Source: Nitrospira sp. (GTDB lineage: Bacteria; Nitrospirota; Nitrospiria; Nitrospirales; Nitrospiraceae). Taken from it: a DNA stretch of 64,000 nucleotides. Position 1 is the first letter of the stretch. Every line of letters starts with the position of its first letter. A program made the position numbers and the translations under genes. Below, piece by piece: positions 1-8,107 of the stretch. The notes beneath the pieces are model-generated. The model was not told where the DNA came from, searched no databases, and was given only the letters and a program-made list of their open reading frames with translations. The stretch is from positions 1,633,332-1,697,331 of the forward strand of contig CP092081.1 in assembly GCA_022226935.1 (NCBI GenBank). Reading direction: 5' to 3'.

Positions 1-1
1 A

Positions 2-217
2 GAATCAGTCGAGCAACTTGCCAAGCAGGGTGCGACCCACATCACTGTGGCCACCACCATGTTTACGCCCGGCGGGTCTCACTCGGAAGTGGAGATCCCT
101 GAAATTCTTGAACATCTCCGGCCTCAGTATCCTGGCGTCGAGCTTCGGTATGCGTGGCCGTTTGATCTTGGCATGGTCGCCGGGACGCTGGCAGAACAGG
201 TCCGTCGATTCTCTTGA
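2..217 (+). CDS. sirohydrochlorin chelatase CbiX-like, C-terminal part
   Basis: The window opens inside this reading frame, so only the last 71 residues are visible, ending at TGA 215-217. They contain the stretch MFTPGGSHSEVEIPEIL and end in PFDLGMVAGTLAEQVRRFS. This resembles the second half of CbiX-type chelatases, which insert Co or Fe into sirohydrochlorin on the way to cobalamin or siroheme; the metal-binding His is in GGSH. The family call rests on this fragment alone and the metal cannot be told. About 185 bases without a gene separate it from pyrE on the same strand. Confidence 0.6.
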   Translation, partial: ESVEQLAKQGATHITVATTMFTPGGSHSEVEIPEILEHLRPQYPGVELRYAWPFDLGMVAGTLAEQVRRFS

Positions 218-402
218 GGAGAATGTCAATCGGTTGTGGGATCTTGTGAACGCAGCTCATGGACAGGAATGCGGCAGGTAGGTCGGTGAATCATTTGATG
301 TCATCTGAGTTGAGACCGGTGTACAATCAGCCGCCGTTGCGAAGCGCCGGCACAGCCGTGGTGGCTTGATGAACCGGGCTTCAAGGGAGCGCTGGACCGA
401 TC

Positions 403-978
403 ATGCTGCAAGACGAACTTATCGCTGCGTTTCACAAGACGCAGTCGTTCAAATGGGATCCGAAAGGCGGCTTTAAGCTAGCCTCGGGGTTGCTCAGTCC
501 GTTTTATGTCGATTGCCGGACGTTGATGGCGTTTCCCCACGCTCGCCACTTGGTCGCCCAGAAAGCCTGGGAGGTCATTAAGGATCTACAGATCGATTGT
601 CTGGGTGGGTTGGAAATCGGCGCGATCTCGATCGCTACGTCCATCTCGGATTATGCCTATGCGGCTGCTCCTCGCCGCGAGTGGCGCACCTTTTTTGTGC
701 GGAAGCAGGCAAAAGACCATGGGCTCGGCCGATTGGTCGAAGGGGTCGTGGGAACGGGAGATCGCGCCTTGATCGTGGATGACGTGTTGACGTCCGGCGG
801 ATCTGTGGTGAAAGCCATTGTCGCAGCTCGTGAGGCTGGATTGAACGTCACAGAGGCACTGGTGATCGTCGATCGAAAAGAGCAGGAAGGGCGCGCCCGT
901 GTCGAGCAGACGGGAGTGAGAGTCAGAAGTCTCTTGACGATTGATGATCTGATGAAGGGCGGCCCGATTCCGCTCTGA
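403..978 (+). CDS. pyrE: orotate phosphoribosyltransferase
   Basis: This 191-residue protein transfers a phosphoribosyl group from PRPP to orotate to form OMP, the fifth step of de novo pyrimidine synthesis, in the cytosol. The PRPP-binding signature ALIVDDVLTSGGSV lies at about residues 124-137. The N-terminal part has the expected F-x-L-A-S-G-x-x-S-x-x-Y-x-D pattern (residues 25-38, FKLASGLLSPFYVD). Length is slightly below the E. coli enzyme (213). The ATG at 403 is the first plausible start. The stop at 976-978 abuts the stop of the convergent lipoprotein gene at 979, so the two genes meet tail to tail with no spacer and no room for a dedicated terminator. Confidence 0.93.
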   Translation: MLQDELIAAFHKTQSFKWDPKGGFKLASGLLSPFYVDCRTLMAFPHARHLVAQKAWEVIKDLQIDCLGGLEIGAISIATSISDYAYAAAPRREWRTFFVRKQAKDHGLGRLVEGVVGTGDRALIVDDVLTSGGSVVKAIVAAREAGLNVTEALVIVDRKEQEGRARVEQTGVRVRSLLTIDDLMKGGPIPL

Positions 979-1290
979 CTATTTGCACTGGAACTGAATG
1001 CCCCACCGCCGTTCCTCGACCACGTCGCTTGATCCCGCAACGGGGCTGGCCTGACGAAGGCGTCCCTTCGTTTCCCCTTCTCGCACGATCGCATACCCGC
1101 CCGGGCATTTCTGTTCCATCAGACGCACGGCTTCCTTACGGAACGACGACAGCAGGGTACCCTGTTCGGCTCGATAGGGATACACGACCACCCCTCCGTC
1201 GACGTTGTCCTTCACGAGGAGGGCACCCTCACCACAGCTTGCCAGGACGAGCGAAACAGCAAGGACTGTCCAGCTTGACCACCTTTTCAT
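979..1290 (-). CDS. small predicted lipoprotein, function unknown
   Basis: This 103-residue protein begins MKRWSSWTVLAVSLVLASCGEG, a signal peptide followed by the lipobox LASC, so the mature protein should be lipid-anchored at Cys19. The mature part is only about 85 residues, with two further Cys (in QKCPGG and at the extreme C-terminus, FQCK) that could form a disulfide. A longer frame begins seven codons upstream, but the MKRW start gives the proper short basic N-region. I recognise no family. It converges on pyrE with zero spacing. Confidence 0.65.
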   Translation of the reverse strand: MKRWSSWTVLAVSLVLASCGEGALLVKDNVDGGVVVYPYRAEQGTLLSSFRKEAVRLMEQKCPGGYAIVREGETKGRLRQASPVAGSSDVVEERRWGIQFQCK

Positions 1291-1355
1291 AGGGCTTTTA
1301 TCATACAGCATATGTCACACACCTATTCCGGCTCGCCAAAAGGAGAGAGATAGCC

Positions 1356-1781
1356 ATGCGATACCTTACGTCTATCATGTGTGGGCTCTGTCTGTGTGGT
1401 CTTCTGCTCGATGGCCCTCAATCGGCCGTTGCGTATCACTCTTATGTCTTGAGCGTGCAGCAGTTGCGGGCCGGTCTCATGAAGGCCTCGTCGACGAGTG
1501 CCAAGGGTTTTGTTCTGGTCGATGTGCGTTCCCCTGAAGAGCATGCGTCCGGCATGATTCCCGGCACAGACCTGAACATCGATTTTCGCGAGATGAAAGC
1601 CCGCCATCGTGAGCTCGGAGCAAAGCTGGAGGATCATATCGTCGTCTACTGTCAATCTGGTCATCGCAGCAATATTGCCGCGGAGACTCTGGCCGATTTG
1701 GGCTACACACATGTCTACAATGTAGTGGGAAGCATGAATGCCTGGACGGAGGCTGGATTTCCCGTTTCTCCAGGGCGATAG
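1356..1781 (+). CDS. exported single-domain rhodanese-like protein
   Basis: This 141-residue protein has an N-terminal signal peptide (hydrophobic residues about 6-25, ending near SAVAYHS) followed by one rhodanese domain. The domain signatures are VLVDVRSPEEHASG at about 50-63 and the active-site loop CQSGHRS at about 96-102, where the Cys would carry persulfide sulfur. The C-terminal part VYNVVGSMNAWTEAGFPV is typical of the fold. A purine-rich GGAGAGAGA lies just upstream of ATG 1356. Periplasmic rhodaneses of this type transfer sulfur or act as sulfur carriers; the partner here is unknown. It converges with the next gene one base away. Confidence 0.85.
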   Translation: MRYLTSIMCGLCLCGLLLDGPQSAVAYHSYVLSVQQLRAGLMKASSTSAKGFVLVDVRSPEEHASGMIPGTDLNIDFREMKARHRELGAKLEDHIVVYCQSGHRSNIAAETLADLGYTHVYNVVGSMNAWTEAGFPVSPGR

Positions 1782-1782
1782 T

Positions 1783-2706
1783 TCAGCGTCCGCGAGTGGA
1801 CTGTGATGGGCCTGGAACCGGTGCGCTACGCGCGGGGTTACGTGGACTGATGCCGATCACCGTCGGCAGCGGGATATGTACCCCCATCGTCCCCGCCAGG
1901 AGCGATCGCCATCCAGCCTGCGAGGAGGTTTCCTGGGCCGCGTGCAACAGGTCGGGGCTGGCAATGACATCGGATGATGCGCCTCCATCCATGGCCATGG
2001 CCTGTTGAAGAGTCGGCAGTTGGCGGTGTAAACAGTCGGCGAGGTGGTGGAGCGATACGATATCCACCGTCTTGATCACAACAATGGCGCCCTGGCCGTC
2101 TTCGGCCACTACGGTTTGAAACGCCCGTTTTCCGCTATCCTTGACCCGAAGCTTGCCGGTTCGATCGAATAACATCAGCGACTGTGCGGCCTCTCGATAC
2201 AGTGGTGGATCTTCGGTGAATCCCTCGAAGGCGAGATCCAGCACGCGTGCTTTTCTCAGTGTTCCGTCGGTGGGTTCGGCGGCGAACAGGCCCTGCCAGG
2301 AATGGTGTTTCTTGGTGCCGAGCGAACGCCCTTCTTTCAAGAGGACGCCCAGGTACGAATAATCCTCCCGAAACAGCCCCGCATTGAACAGGACATACGC
2401 ATCGGTCCGTTGCTGCCAGTCGTGAATCGAGATCGGCGATCGCAACCCTTCATCGCGAAACTGATGGATGGAAAAACGATACCGCTCCGGATCGACCTGC
2501 AGCATGAGCAGTGAGGGCACTTGAGGGCAAGCCTCCAGGGGGTTCCACAGCGCTACGTGCATGCCAGCGGTTAATCGCTCCCAGGGGACCGGTTCTGCCG
2601 AAGCCGCTGCCGTCTGAACCCATCCATGACTGAGTGCTAGAAGGCAGGCGCATACTAAGATCAATCGGTGAAGGGATCGTACCCCGTATTGGTTGGAATC
2701 GATCAT
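1783..2706 (-). CDS. exported phosphodiester glycosidase family protein (NAGPA/DUF2233-like)
   Basis: This 307-residue protein has an N-terminal signal sequence (hydrophobic about 13-35). It has the landmarks of the phosphodiester glycosidase fold: YVLFNAGLFREDYSYLG at about 103-119 and AMAMDGGASSDVI at about 237-249. The fold removes a sugar from a phosphodiester in the lysosomal uncovering enzyme, and in bacteria it is linked to cell-wall or exopolysaccharide processing; the substrate here is unknown. The C-terminus is Pro/Ser/Arg-rich and probably disordered. It lies alone on its strand, converging with the rhodanese gene. Family assignment is fairly firm; activity is inferred only. Confidence 0.75.
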   Translation of the reverse strand: MIDSNQYGVRSLHRLILVCACLLALSHGWVQTAAASAEPVPWERLTAGMHVALWNPLEACPQVPSLLMLQVDPERYRFSIHQFRDEGLRSPISIHDWQQRTDAYVLFNAGLFREDYSYLGVLLKEGRSLGTKKHHSWQGLFAAEPTDGTLRKARVLDLAFEGFTEDPPLYREAAQSLMLFDRTGKLRVKDSGKRAFQTVVAEDGQGAIVVIKTVDIVSLHHLADCLHRQLPTLQQAMAMDGGASSDVIASPDLLHAAQETSSQAGWRSLLAGTMGVHIPLPTVIGISPRNPARSAPVPGPSQSTRGR

Positions 2707-2833
2707 GGAAGCACGCAGTCTTTCATGGTATCAGCAGGAAGTGACGGCATACATGCCTCACGCGAGGTCAGTATAAAAAGGATCGATACAGGGGTCAAAT
2801 TCGCCGGGATATTCGGCTGGTGGAAGTACTTCC

Positions 2834-4477
2834 TCAGGAGGCGCGTGCAGTGCGTGGAGCTTGATCCGGTGGAGAGAACGGCTGTTGAGTCTGCCCCATT
2901 GCCGGCGAGGAGGAGTCGAGTAAGGCACGCACAGTGCGCAGCAGAATATCCGGGGTGAACGGCTTTTGTAAAAACGTGGTTCGATGGGGATCCATCCCGC
3001 TGTTGACGCAGATATCGTCCAGGTACCCGGACATGAACAGCACCCGTAAGTTCGGTTTGATGACGGAGAGGTGCTGTGCGAGTTCGCGGCCGTTCATGCC
3101 CGGCATGACCACGTCGGTCAGCAAGAGATCAACATGATAGCTTTGTTGCGTGGCGGTCAGACAGGCTTCGACGCCATTCTTCGCTTCAATCACTTGATAC
3201 CCGGTTTTGACCAATTCATGACGAATCAAGTCGCGCACGCCGCCGTCGTCCTCAACCAGCAGGATGGTCTCCGAGCCTTCGCGGGGCCGACTTTGGGTTT
3301 TCTGGGCAGGAGTAGTAGATGTCTGCGGGTTTGCGCGCGGGAAATAGAGGTCGAAGGTGGTGCCGTGTCCGACCTGGCTCCAGACATCGATTCCGCCTCC
3401 GCACGTCGTGACGATCCCGAATACGGTAGACAGCCCCAGGCCCGTGCCTTGGTGTTCCTCTTTCGTCGTAAAAAACGGCTCAAATAAATGCGCGAGGACC
3501 TCGGCGTCCATGCCGCACCCGGTATCGGTGACCGTCAGTTTGACGTAGTGTCCCAACGGCAAGGGATGGAGATGATGCATGGGGGTGCGCGCGAGGTCCG
3601 TCTGCGACGTTTCAATGGCCAGCAAGCCCCCGTTGGGCATCGCATCCCGGGCATTCACGACCAAGTTCATGAGCGCTTGTTCCAGTTGTCCCGGATCGGC
3701 CTTAACATGGCCGTGATGCGGGTCTGGGCGGATGACGAGTTGAATGTCTTCGCCGATGAGGCGGCGGAGCATGCCCTCCACATTGGCAAGAATCGAATTC
3801 AGTGGCAGTACCTGTGGCTCTACCGGTTGCTTGCGGCTGAAGGCCATCAGTTGGCGAATTAAACTCGCGGCCCGCTCTCCGGCTTTTTGCATCTCTTCAA
3901 TTTTCGAGCGGATTGGGTTACCGGCGGGCAGTTCTCCGAGGAGCACCTGGCTGTGTCCCATGATGACCGTCAGGAGATTGTTGAAGTCGTGAGCCAGTCC
4001 TCCTGCAAGGCGGCCGACGGCCTCCATTTTCTGCGCCTGGCGGAATTGCTTTTCGCTCATGCGCAGCGCCTCTTCGGCCCGTCTGCGTTCAAGGCGCTCA
4101 TCAAGTTCGCGCAAGGTCCGTTTGATGGACGGCACCAACCTGCCTAGGCGTTGCTTGAAAATATAGTCGGTCGCCCCGCGTTGCATCATGTCGATGGCGA
4201 ATTCTTCGCCCTGCGTCGCGGAGACGAAGAGAAACGGCACATCCGGATGCAGCGTCCGCGCGAGGCCGAGCGCGGCGGCTCCGTCGAAACCGGGCACGGT
4301 GGTGTCGGCGAGAATGAAGATGAAGCCTTCCTGGCGGAGGGCTGCGAGAAACTCCTCGCGCGTGTGAACGCGCTTGGGTTGGCACAGAATGCCGGCCTCC
4401 CGGAGGGTGGAGTCGATTACTTCCGCGTCCGCCGGGTTGCTCTCAAGATGGATGAATCGCAGGGGCTGAGTCATCAT
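2834..4477 (-). CDS. hybrid sensor kinase, REC-HisKA-HATPase-REC
   Basis: This 547-residue cytosolic protein has an N-terminal receiver (about 5-120; phospho-acceptor Asp in LADTTVPGFDG), a coiled linker, and a HisKA domain with phospho-His in GGLAHDFNN (about 161-169). The ATPase domain is complete: N-box NLVVNARDAMPNGG, G1 DTGCGM, F-box FEPFFTTK and G2 GTGLGLS. A C-terminal receiver follows (about 402-520; Asp in LLTDVVMPGMNG). There is no membrane segment or input domain other than the first receiver, so it probably takes its signal from the upstream response regulator or kinase. It is third in a co-directional operon, 17 bases after the preceding gene. Confidence 0.9.
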   Translation of the reverse strand: MMTQPLRFIHLESNPADAEVIDSTLREAGILCQPKRVHTREEFLAALRQEGFIFILADTTVPGFDGAAALGLARTLHPDVPFLFVSATQGEEFAIDMMQRGATDYIFKQRLGRLVPSIKRTLRELDERLERRRAEEALRMSEKQFRQAQKMEAVGRLAGGLAHDFNNLLTVIMGHSQVLLGELPAGNPIRSKIEEMQKAGERAASLIRQLMAFSRKQPVEPQVLPLNSILANVEGMLRRLIGEDIQLVIRPDPHHGHVKADPGQLEQALMNLVVNARDAMPNGGLLAIETSQTDLARTPMHHLHPLPLGHYVKLTVTDTGCGMDAEVLAHLFEPFFTTKEEHQGTGLGLSTVFGIVTTCGGGIDVWSQVGHGTTFDLYFPRANPQTSTTPAQKTQSRPREGSETILLVEDDGGVRDLIRHELVKTGYQVIEAKNGVEACLTATQQSYHVDLLLTDVVMPGMNGRELAQHLSVIKPNLRVLFMSGYLDDICVNSGMDPHRTTFLQKPFTPDILLRTVRALLDSSSPAMGQTQQPFSPPDQAPRTARAS

Positions 4478-4494
4478 CTGCGTCGAGATCGGAG

Positions 4495-4962
4495 TTAGGT
4501 GGACCGGCCGGTTGCCCGACTGGCTCCTTCGGGCGGCGGTTCGTTGATCATGCCCCAGAACACGCCGAGTTCTTTGACCGCTTTCAGGAACTGATGGAAC
4601 TCCACCGGCTTGACGACATAGGCATTGGCGCCGAGGGCATAACTCTCAGCCAGGTCCCGTTCTTCGCGAGAGGATGTGAGCATGACGACCGGAATCGGTC
4701 TCAGCGCCGCGTCGTTCTTGATCGTGCGCAAGACTTCAAGGCCGTCGACCTTGGGCATTTTCAAATCGAGAAGCACGACGGCAGGATTGCCTTGGAGACG
4801 CGTCTTGAAATGGCCTCGGCAATACAGATAGTCCAACACTTCCGCGCCATCATGGCAGAGGATGACCTTATCGGCCAAATGATGCTCTTCCATGGCCGCG
4901 AGCGCCAGTTCCGCGTCGCGCGGATTGTCTTCAGCGAGCAAAATGGGTTTAGAAGCGGTCAT
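4495..4962 (-). CDS. single-domain response regulator, Rcp1-like
   Basis: This 155-residue protein is one receiver domain. The acidic pocket is in LLAEDNPRDAELA, the phospho-acceptor Asp in VVLLDLKMPKVDGLEVL, and the conserved Thr/Lys in VVMLTSS and VVKPVEF. The loop DYLYCRGHF between strands 2 and 3 is typical of the Rcp1 subgroup, which pairs with phytochrome-like kinases lacking their own receiver. There is no output domain, so it should act by phosphotransfer or protein contact. Its start codon overlaps the stop of the kinase gene upstream by four bases (ATGA), indicating translational coupling and a cognate pair. Confidence 0.9.
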   Translation of the reverse strand: MTASKPILLAEDNPRDAELALAAMEEHHLADKVILCHDGAEVLDYLYCRGHFKTRLQGNPAVVLLDLKMPKVDGLEVLRTIKNDAALRPIPVVMLTSSREERDLAESYALGANAYVVKPVEFHQFLKAVKELGVFWGMINEPPPEGASRATGRST

Positions 4963-6452
4963 GCCGAGGGCCTCACTCTCGGGAGGCTGACGTAAAAGGT
5001 GGCCCCTTCGCCGAGCGCACCTTCCGCCCAGGTTTTCCCCCCATGTCGATGAATAATTCGTCTGACATTGGCCAATCCAATGCCTGTCCCTTCGAACTCA
5101 TCCGCTCGATGGAGCCGTTGAAACACCCCAAAGAGCTTGTTGGCGTATCGCATATCGAATCCTACCCCATTATCGCGCACGAATAACACCGCTTCATCCG
5201 GCCCGTTGTCCAGGCTGCCGATTTCGATCATCGCTTGTGGCCTGGTCCCGGTAAATTTAATGGCGTTCGCAATGAGGTTCACAAAGACCTGCCGCAACAT
5301 GGCGGCGTCTCCCGTTACTTCAGGGAGTTGAGCGATTGTCCATGAGATTGCGCGATCTTGCAAGTCATGTCGAAGATCATGCCGCAAGGCGGCGATTAAT
5401 TGGTTCAGATTGACCGTGCCGTGCAACATTTCCTGCCGCCCCATGCGCGAAAACACCAACAGATCGTCGATGAGTTGTCCCATCCGGGTGGCGGATTCGG
5501 AAATCGTCTGTAAGTAACGTTTCGCCTTGTCATCGAGAGAGATCGACGCGGCTTTTGCGAGGAGCGAGGCATAGCCGTCAATGTGCCGGAGCGGCGCGCG
5601 CAAGTCGTGCGACACGGAATAGCTGAACGCCTCCAGTTCCTTATTGGCGGCTTCAAGGAGTTCTCCACGGCGGTGCAGCTCGTCGGCAATCCGGCGCCGC
5701 TCGGTAATATCATGCCGGATCAAGTAGTACACGGCCGCAAGGAGCACGAACAGCAGGAGCGCCCCGATGGTTAACAGAATGATGCTGGAGCGAGTGGTCG
5801 TGGTCGATTCAATGACTCGTTGAGCGAGTGCTTTCGTCTCCTCCTGATCCATCTGGGCTTGCAGCCGCCTGGCTGAATCGAGCGCGGTCTTGGCGACTCC
5901 CGTGAGTGCCATTCCCCGCACCGAGTCAAAGCCTGTCTTGGCGCGTAGTTCGATGGCGGCGCGTTCTTCCTGCAATTGCTGACTGATCAAATGTTCCAGA
6001 TCGCCCACATGCCCGCGCTGCGTGCTCTCTGGATCGGTCAGCTCCCGCAGATAGCGAATATATTCCGGCGCGCGTTCCCGCAAGGTGTTATAGGCGGCCA
6101 GATAGCTCTCGTCTCCGGTGACGAGGAACCGGCGGTGGCCATTCTCTGCGTCGTCGATGGCTTCTCCGGTCGCTCCGAGAAATTGGATGAACTCGTGACT
6201 TCGTTTATCCAACTCGCCATTCCTAATGAGGACCGTCATGTTGCGATAGGAGATAGCGGAAATAACTAGGATGCCGGCAAAGACGAGCCCGAATCCAGCC
6301 AGGACTCGTTGCTCGATCGATCGCTTCTGAAATGTTTGAAGTAGCGGCGTGAGGAATGACGTTCGGTCCGGACTCGTTTCAGCCTGCGTCGAGGCAGGAA
6401 ATGGGGAGTCGAGCCCGACGTCGACAGGTTGCTGGCGGTTCGGTTCGTCCAT
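4959..6452 (-). CDS. membrane sensor histidine kinase with CHASE3-type sensor
   Basis: This 497-residue protein has a first transmembrane helix at about 53-72. A periplasmic helical segment of about 135 residues follows, with the CHASE3 signature NGHRRFLVTGDESYLAAY. A second membrane helix lies at about 223-245. Then come HisKA with SYSVSHDLRAPLRHIDGYAS and a complete ATPase domain (N-box NLIANAIKF, G1 DNGVGFDM, G2 GTGIGLANV). It is the phytochrome-kinase type that usually signals through an Rcp1-like receiver, which is the next gene and overlaps it by four bases. The ligand is unknown. It is first gene of the signalling operon. Confidence 0.9.
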   Translation of the reverse strand: MDEPNRQQPVDVGLDSPFPASTQAETSPDRTSFLTPLLQTFQKRSIEQRVLAGFGLVFAGILVISAISYRNMTVLIRNGELDKRSHEFIQFLGATGEAIDDAENGHRRFLVTGDESYLAAYNTLRERAPEYIRYLRELTDPESTQRGHVGDLEHLISQQLQEERAAIELRAKTGFDSVRGMALTGVAKTALDSARRLQAQMDQEETKALAQRVIESTTTTRSSIILLTIGALLLFVLLAAVYYLIRHDITERRRIADELHRRGELLEAANKELEAFSYSVSHDLRAPLRHIDGYASLLAKAASISLDDKAKRYLQTISESATRMGQLIDDLLVFSRMGRQEMLHGTVNLNQLIAALRHDLRHDLQDRAISWTIAQLPEVTGDAAMLRQVFVNLIANAIKFTGTRPQAMIEIGSLDNGPDEAVLFVRDNGVGFDMRYANKLFGVFQRLHRADEFEGTGIGLANVRRIIHRHGGKTWAEGALGEGATFYVSLPRVRPSA

Positions 6453-6500
6453 GTCTACCGTGAAAACTCCGAGATCTGCTGACTGGAGTCCGGGAGATGC

Positions 6501-6519
6501 GCGTCAAAGATGTTGACGC
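6501..6519. repeat. perfect inverted repeat between nuoN and the kinase operon
   Basis: GCGTCAA, a 5-base spacer, then TTGACGC: a perfect 7-bp dyad. It lies about 90 bases after the nuoN stop and about 50 bases before the sensor kinase start, both on the minus strand. No T-run follows it, so it may be an operator for the kinase operon or a weak terminator-like hairpin of the nuo transcript. Its function is unproven. Confidence 0.4.
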
Positions 6520-6610
6520 AGCCGGAAGACTGCACAGTCCATTGTACCAGAAGGTATTGATATGCGAAGAGAATTGATGGAAGCCGAGAAGCGCGACGCC
6601 GAACGAATTC

Positions 6611-8107
6611 TCAGCTTCCGAACGGGGTGACCGGCGGAGTCAGGGACGCGGCCGGTCCAATGAGGTTCGAAAACATCAGCGTGGCTGCGACAGCCCAATC
6701 GAGGAACGGTTGGGGATAGATGCCGATCACGAGCGTTCCCGCCAGTCCGACATAGATCACCGCTCGCAGGGGACCCGTGGTCTTGATGGGAGAGGAGTCG
6801 AGCGGTTCGTTGATGTACATCTTTTTGACGACGATCAGATAGTAGTACATCGAGACGACGATGTTGACGAGGCCGACGGTAATGAGAATGTAGAGGCCTT
6901 CTTTGATGGCGGCGACAAAAATATACAGTTTTCCGATAAAGCCGGCGAGTGGAGGAACTCCTGCCAGGGACAACAAGAAAATTAACATGGCGAATGCCAG
7001 AAAGGGCGAGCGACGGTTGAGTCCGCGATAATCGTCGATCTCATCACTCCCCACCGAATTGCTGATCGCCATGATGACTGCGAAGGCTCCGAGGTTCGCG
7101 AAGAGATAGGTCAAGAGGTAGAAGAGAATCGAGTCGGTGCCCATCTTGGTCCCCGCGGCCAGACCGATCAGCACATTTCCAACCTGGGCGATACCGGAAT
7201 AGGCCAGCAGACGCTTAATGTTTCGCTGTGCGATGGCCACGATGTTGCCGTAGGTCATCGACAGAATTGAAGCGGCGACGATGAGCAACGCCCACGCAGG
7301 CTTGAAGGTCGCCAGCGCCACAAGGAACAACCGGAGCAGGATGGCGAAGGCGGCGACTTTCGGGGCGATGGAGAGGAAGGCCGTCACCGGTGTCGGGGCG
7401 CCGTGATACGTATCCGGAATCCAGGAATGGAAGGGCACGGCGCCGATCTTGAATCCCAATGCCGCAAAGATCAGCAGAAAGCCGATGACCAATCCCGTCG
7501 TCGGGGTTGCGCCGCTCATGTCGGAAAAGACGAGTTTGCCTGTTTCGCCGTAGACGAGGCTGATACCGTACGCCAGCAATCCTGCCGCAAAGACTCCCAA
7601 GATAAAGAACTTGAGGCCTGCCTCATTCGAGGCCATGTCGTCCCGGAGATAGGAGACCAGCACATAAAAGCCGAAGGTTGCGAACTCGAGCGTAACGAAG
7701 AGAGATAAGAGGTCATTGGCGGAGGCCATGAACATCATACCTAACGCCGACATCGCGACGAGGAAATAATATTCGCCCCGAAAGAGGGAGAATCGATGCA
7801 CATAGTCGATCGAGAGGAGAATGACCAAGATAGTCGCCAGGAGGATCATGACTTTGAAGAAGATCGCCATCCGATCCACGACGAACATCTTTCCGAACAG
7901 GGTGCCGGTGATGCCGGTCATGTCGAACCATGCAAGGCAGGCCAGCGTGATGATCACTCCCAAAATGGTCAGGTAGGCTAACTGTTCCTGTACGATACGC
8001 TTGAACGAAAAATCCACAGCCAGGACGACGCACAGCCAGAGTGTGAGAAACAGCTCGGGAAGCAGGAGGAGAAGATCGCTGGCTGAAAGCGTCAGGGAGA
8101 AAGTCAT
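6611..8107 (-). CDS. nuoN: NADH-quinone oxidoreductase (complex I) subunit N
   Basis: This 498-residue polytopic membrane protein is the innermost antiporter-like proton-pumping subunit of complex I. About 14 hydrophobic helices are visible. The broken-helix and pump motif LGFKIGAVPFHSWIPDTYHG carries the conserved TM7 Lys, and the TM5 Glu is in FVTLEFATFGFYVL. APKVAAFAILLRL carries the second Lys. Length is close to E. coli NuoN (485). It is the last gene of the nuo operon, and its start overlaps the stop of the upstream nuoM-type gene by four bases. Confidence 0.95.
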   Translation of the reverse strand: MTFSLTLSASDLLLLLPELFLTLWLCVVLAVDFSFKRIVQEQLAYLTILGVIITLACLAWFDMTGITGTLFGKMFVVDRMAIFFKVMILLATILVILLSIDYVHRFSLFRGEYYFLVAMSALGMMFMASANDLLSLFVTLEFATFGFYVLVSYLRDDMASNEAGLKFFILGVFAAGLLAYGISLVYGETGKLVFSDMSGATPTTGLVIGFLLIFAALGFKIGAVPFHSWIPDTYHGAPTPVTAFLSIAPKVAAFAILLRLFLVALATFKPAWALLIVAASILSMTYGNIVAIAQRNIKRLLAYSGIAQVGNVLIGLAAGTKMGTDSILFYLLTYLFANLGAFAVIMAISNSVGSDEIDDYRGLNRRSPFLAFAMLIFLLSLAGVPPLAGFIGKLYIFVAAIKEGLYILITVGLVNIVVSMYYYLIVVKKMYINEPLDSSPIKTTGPLRAVIYVGLAGTLVIGIYPQPFLDWAVAATLMFSNLIGPAASLTPPVTPFGS

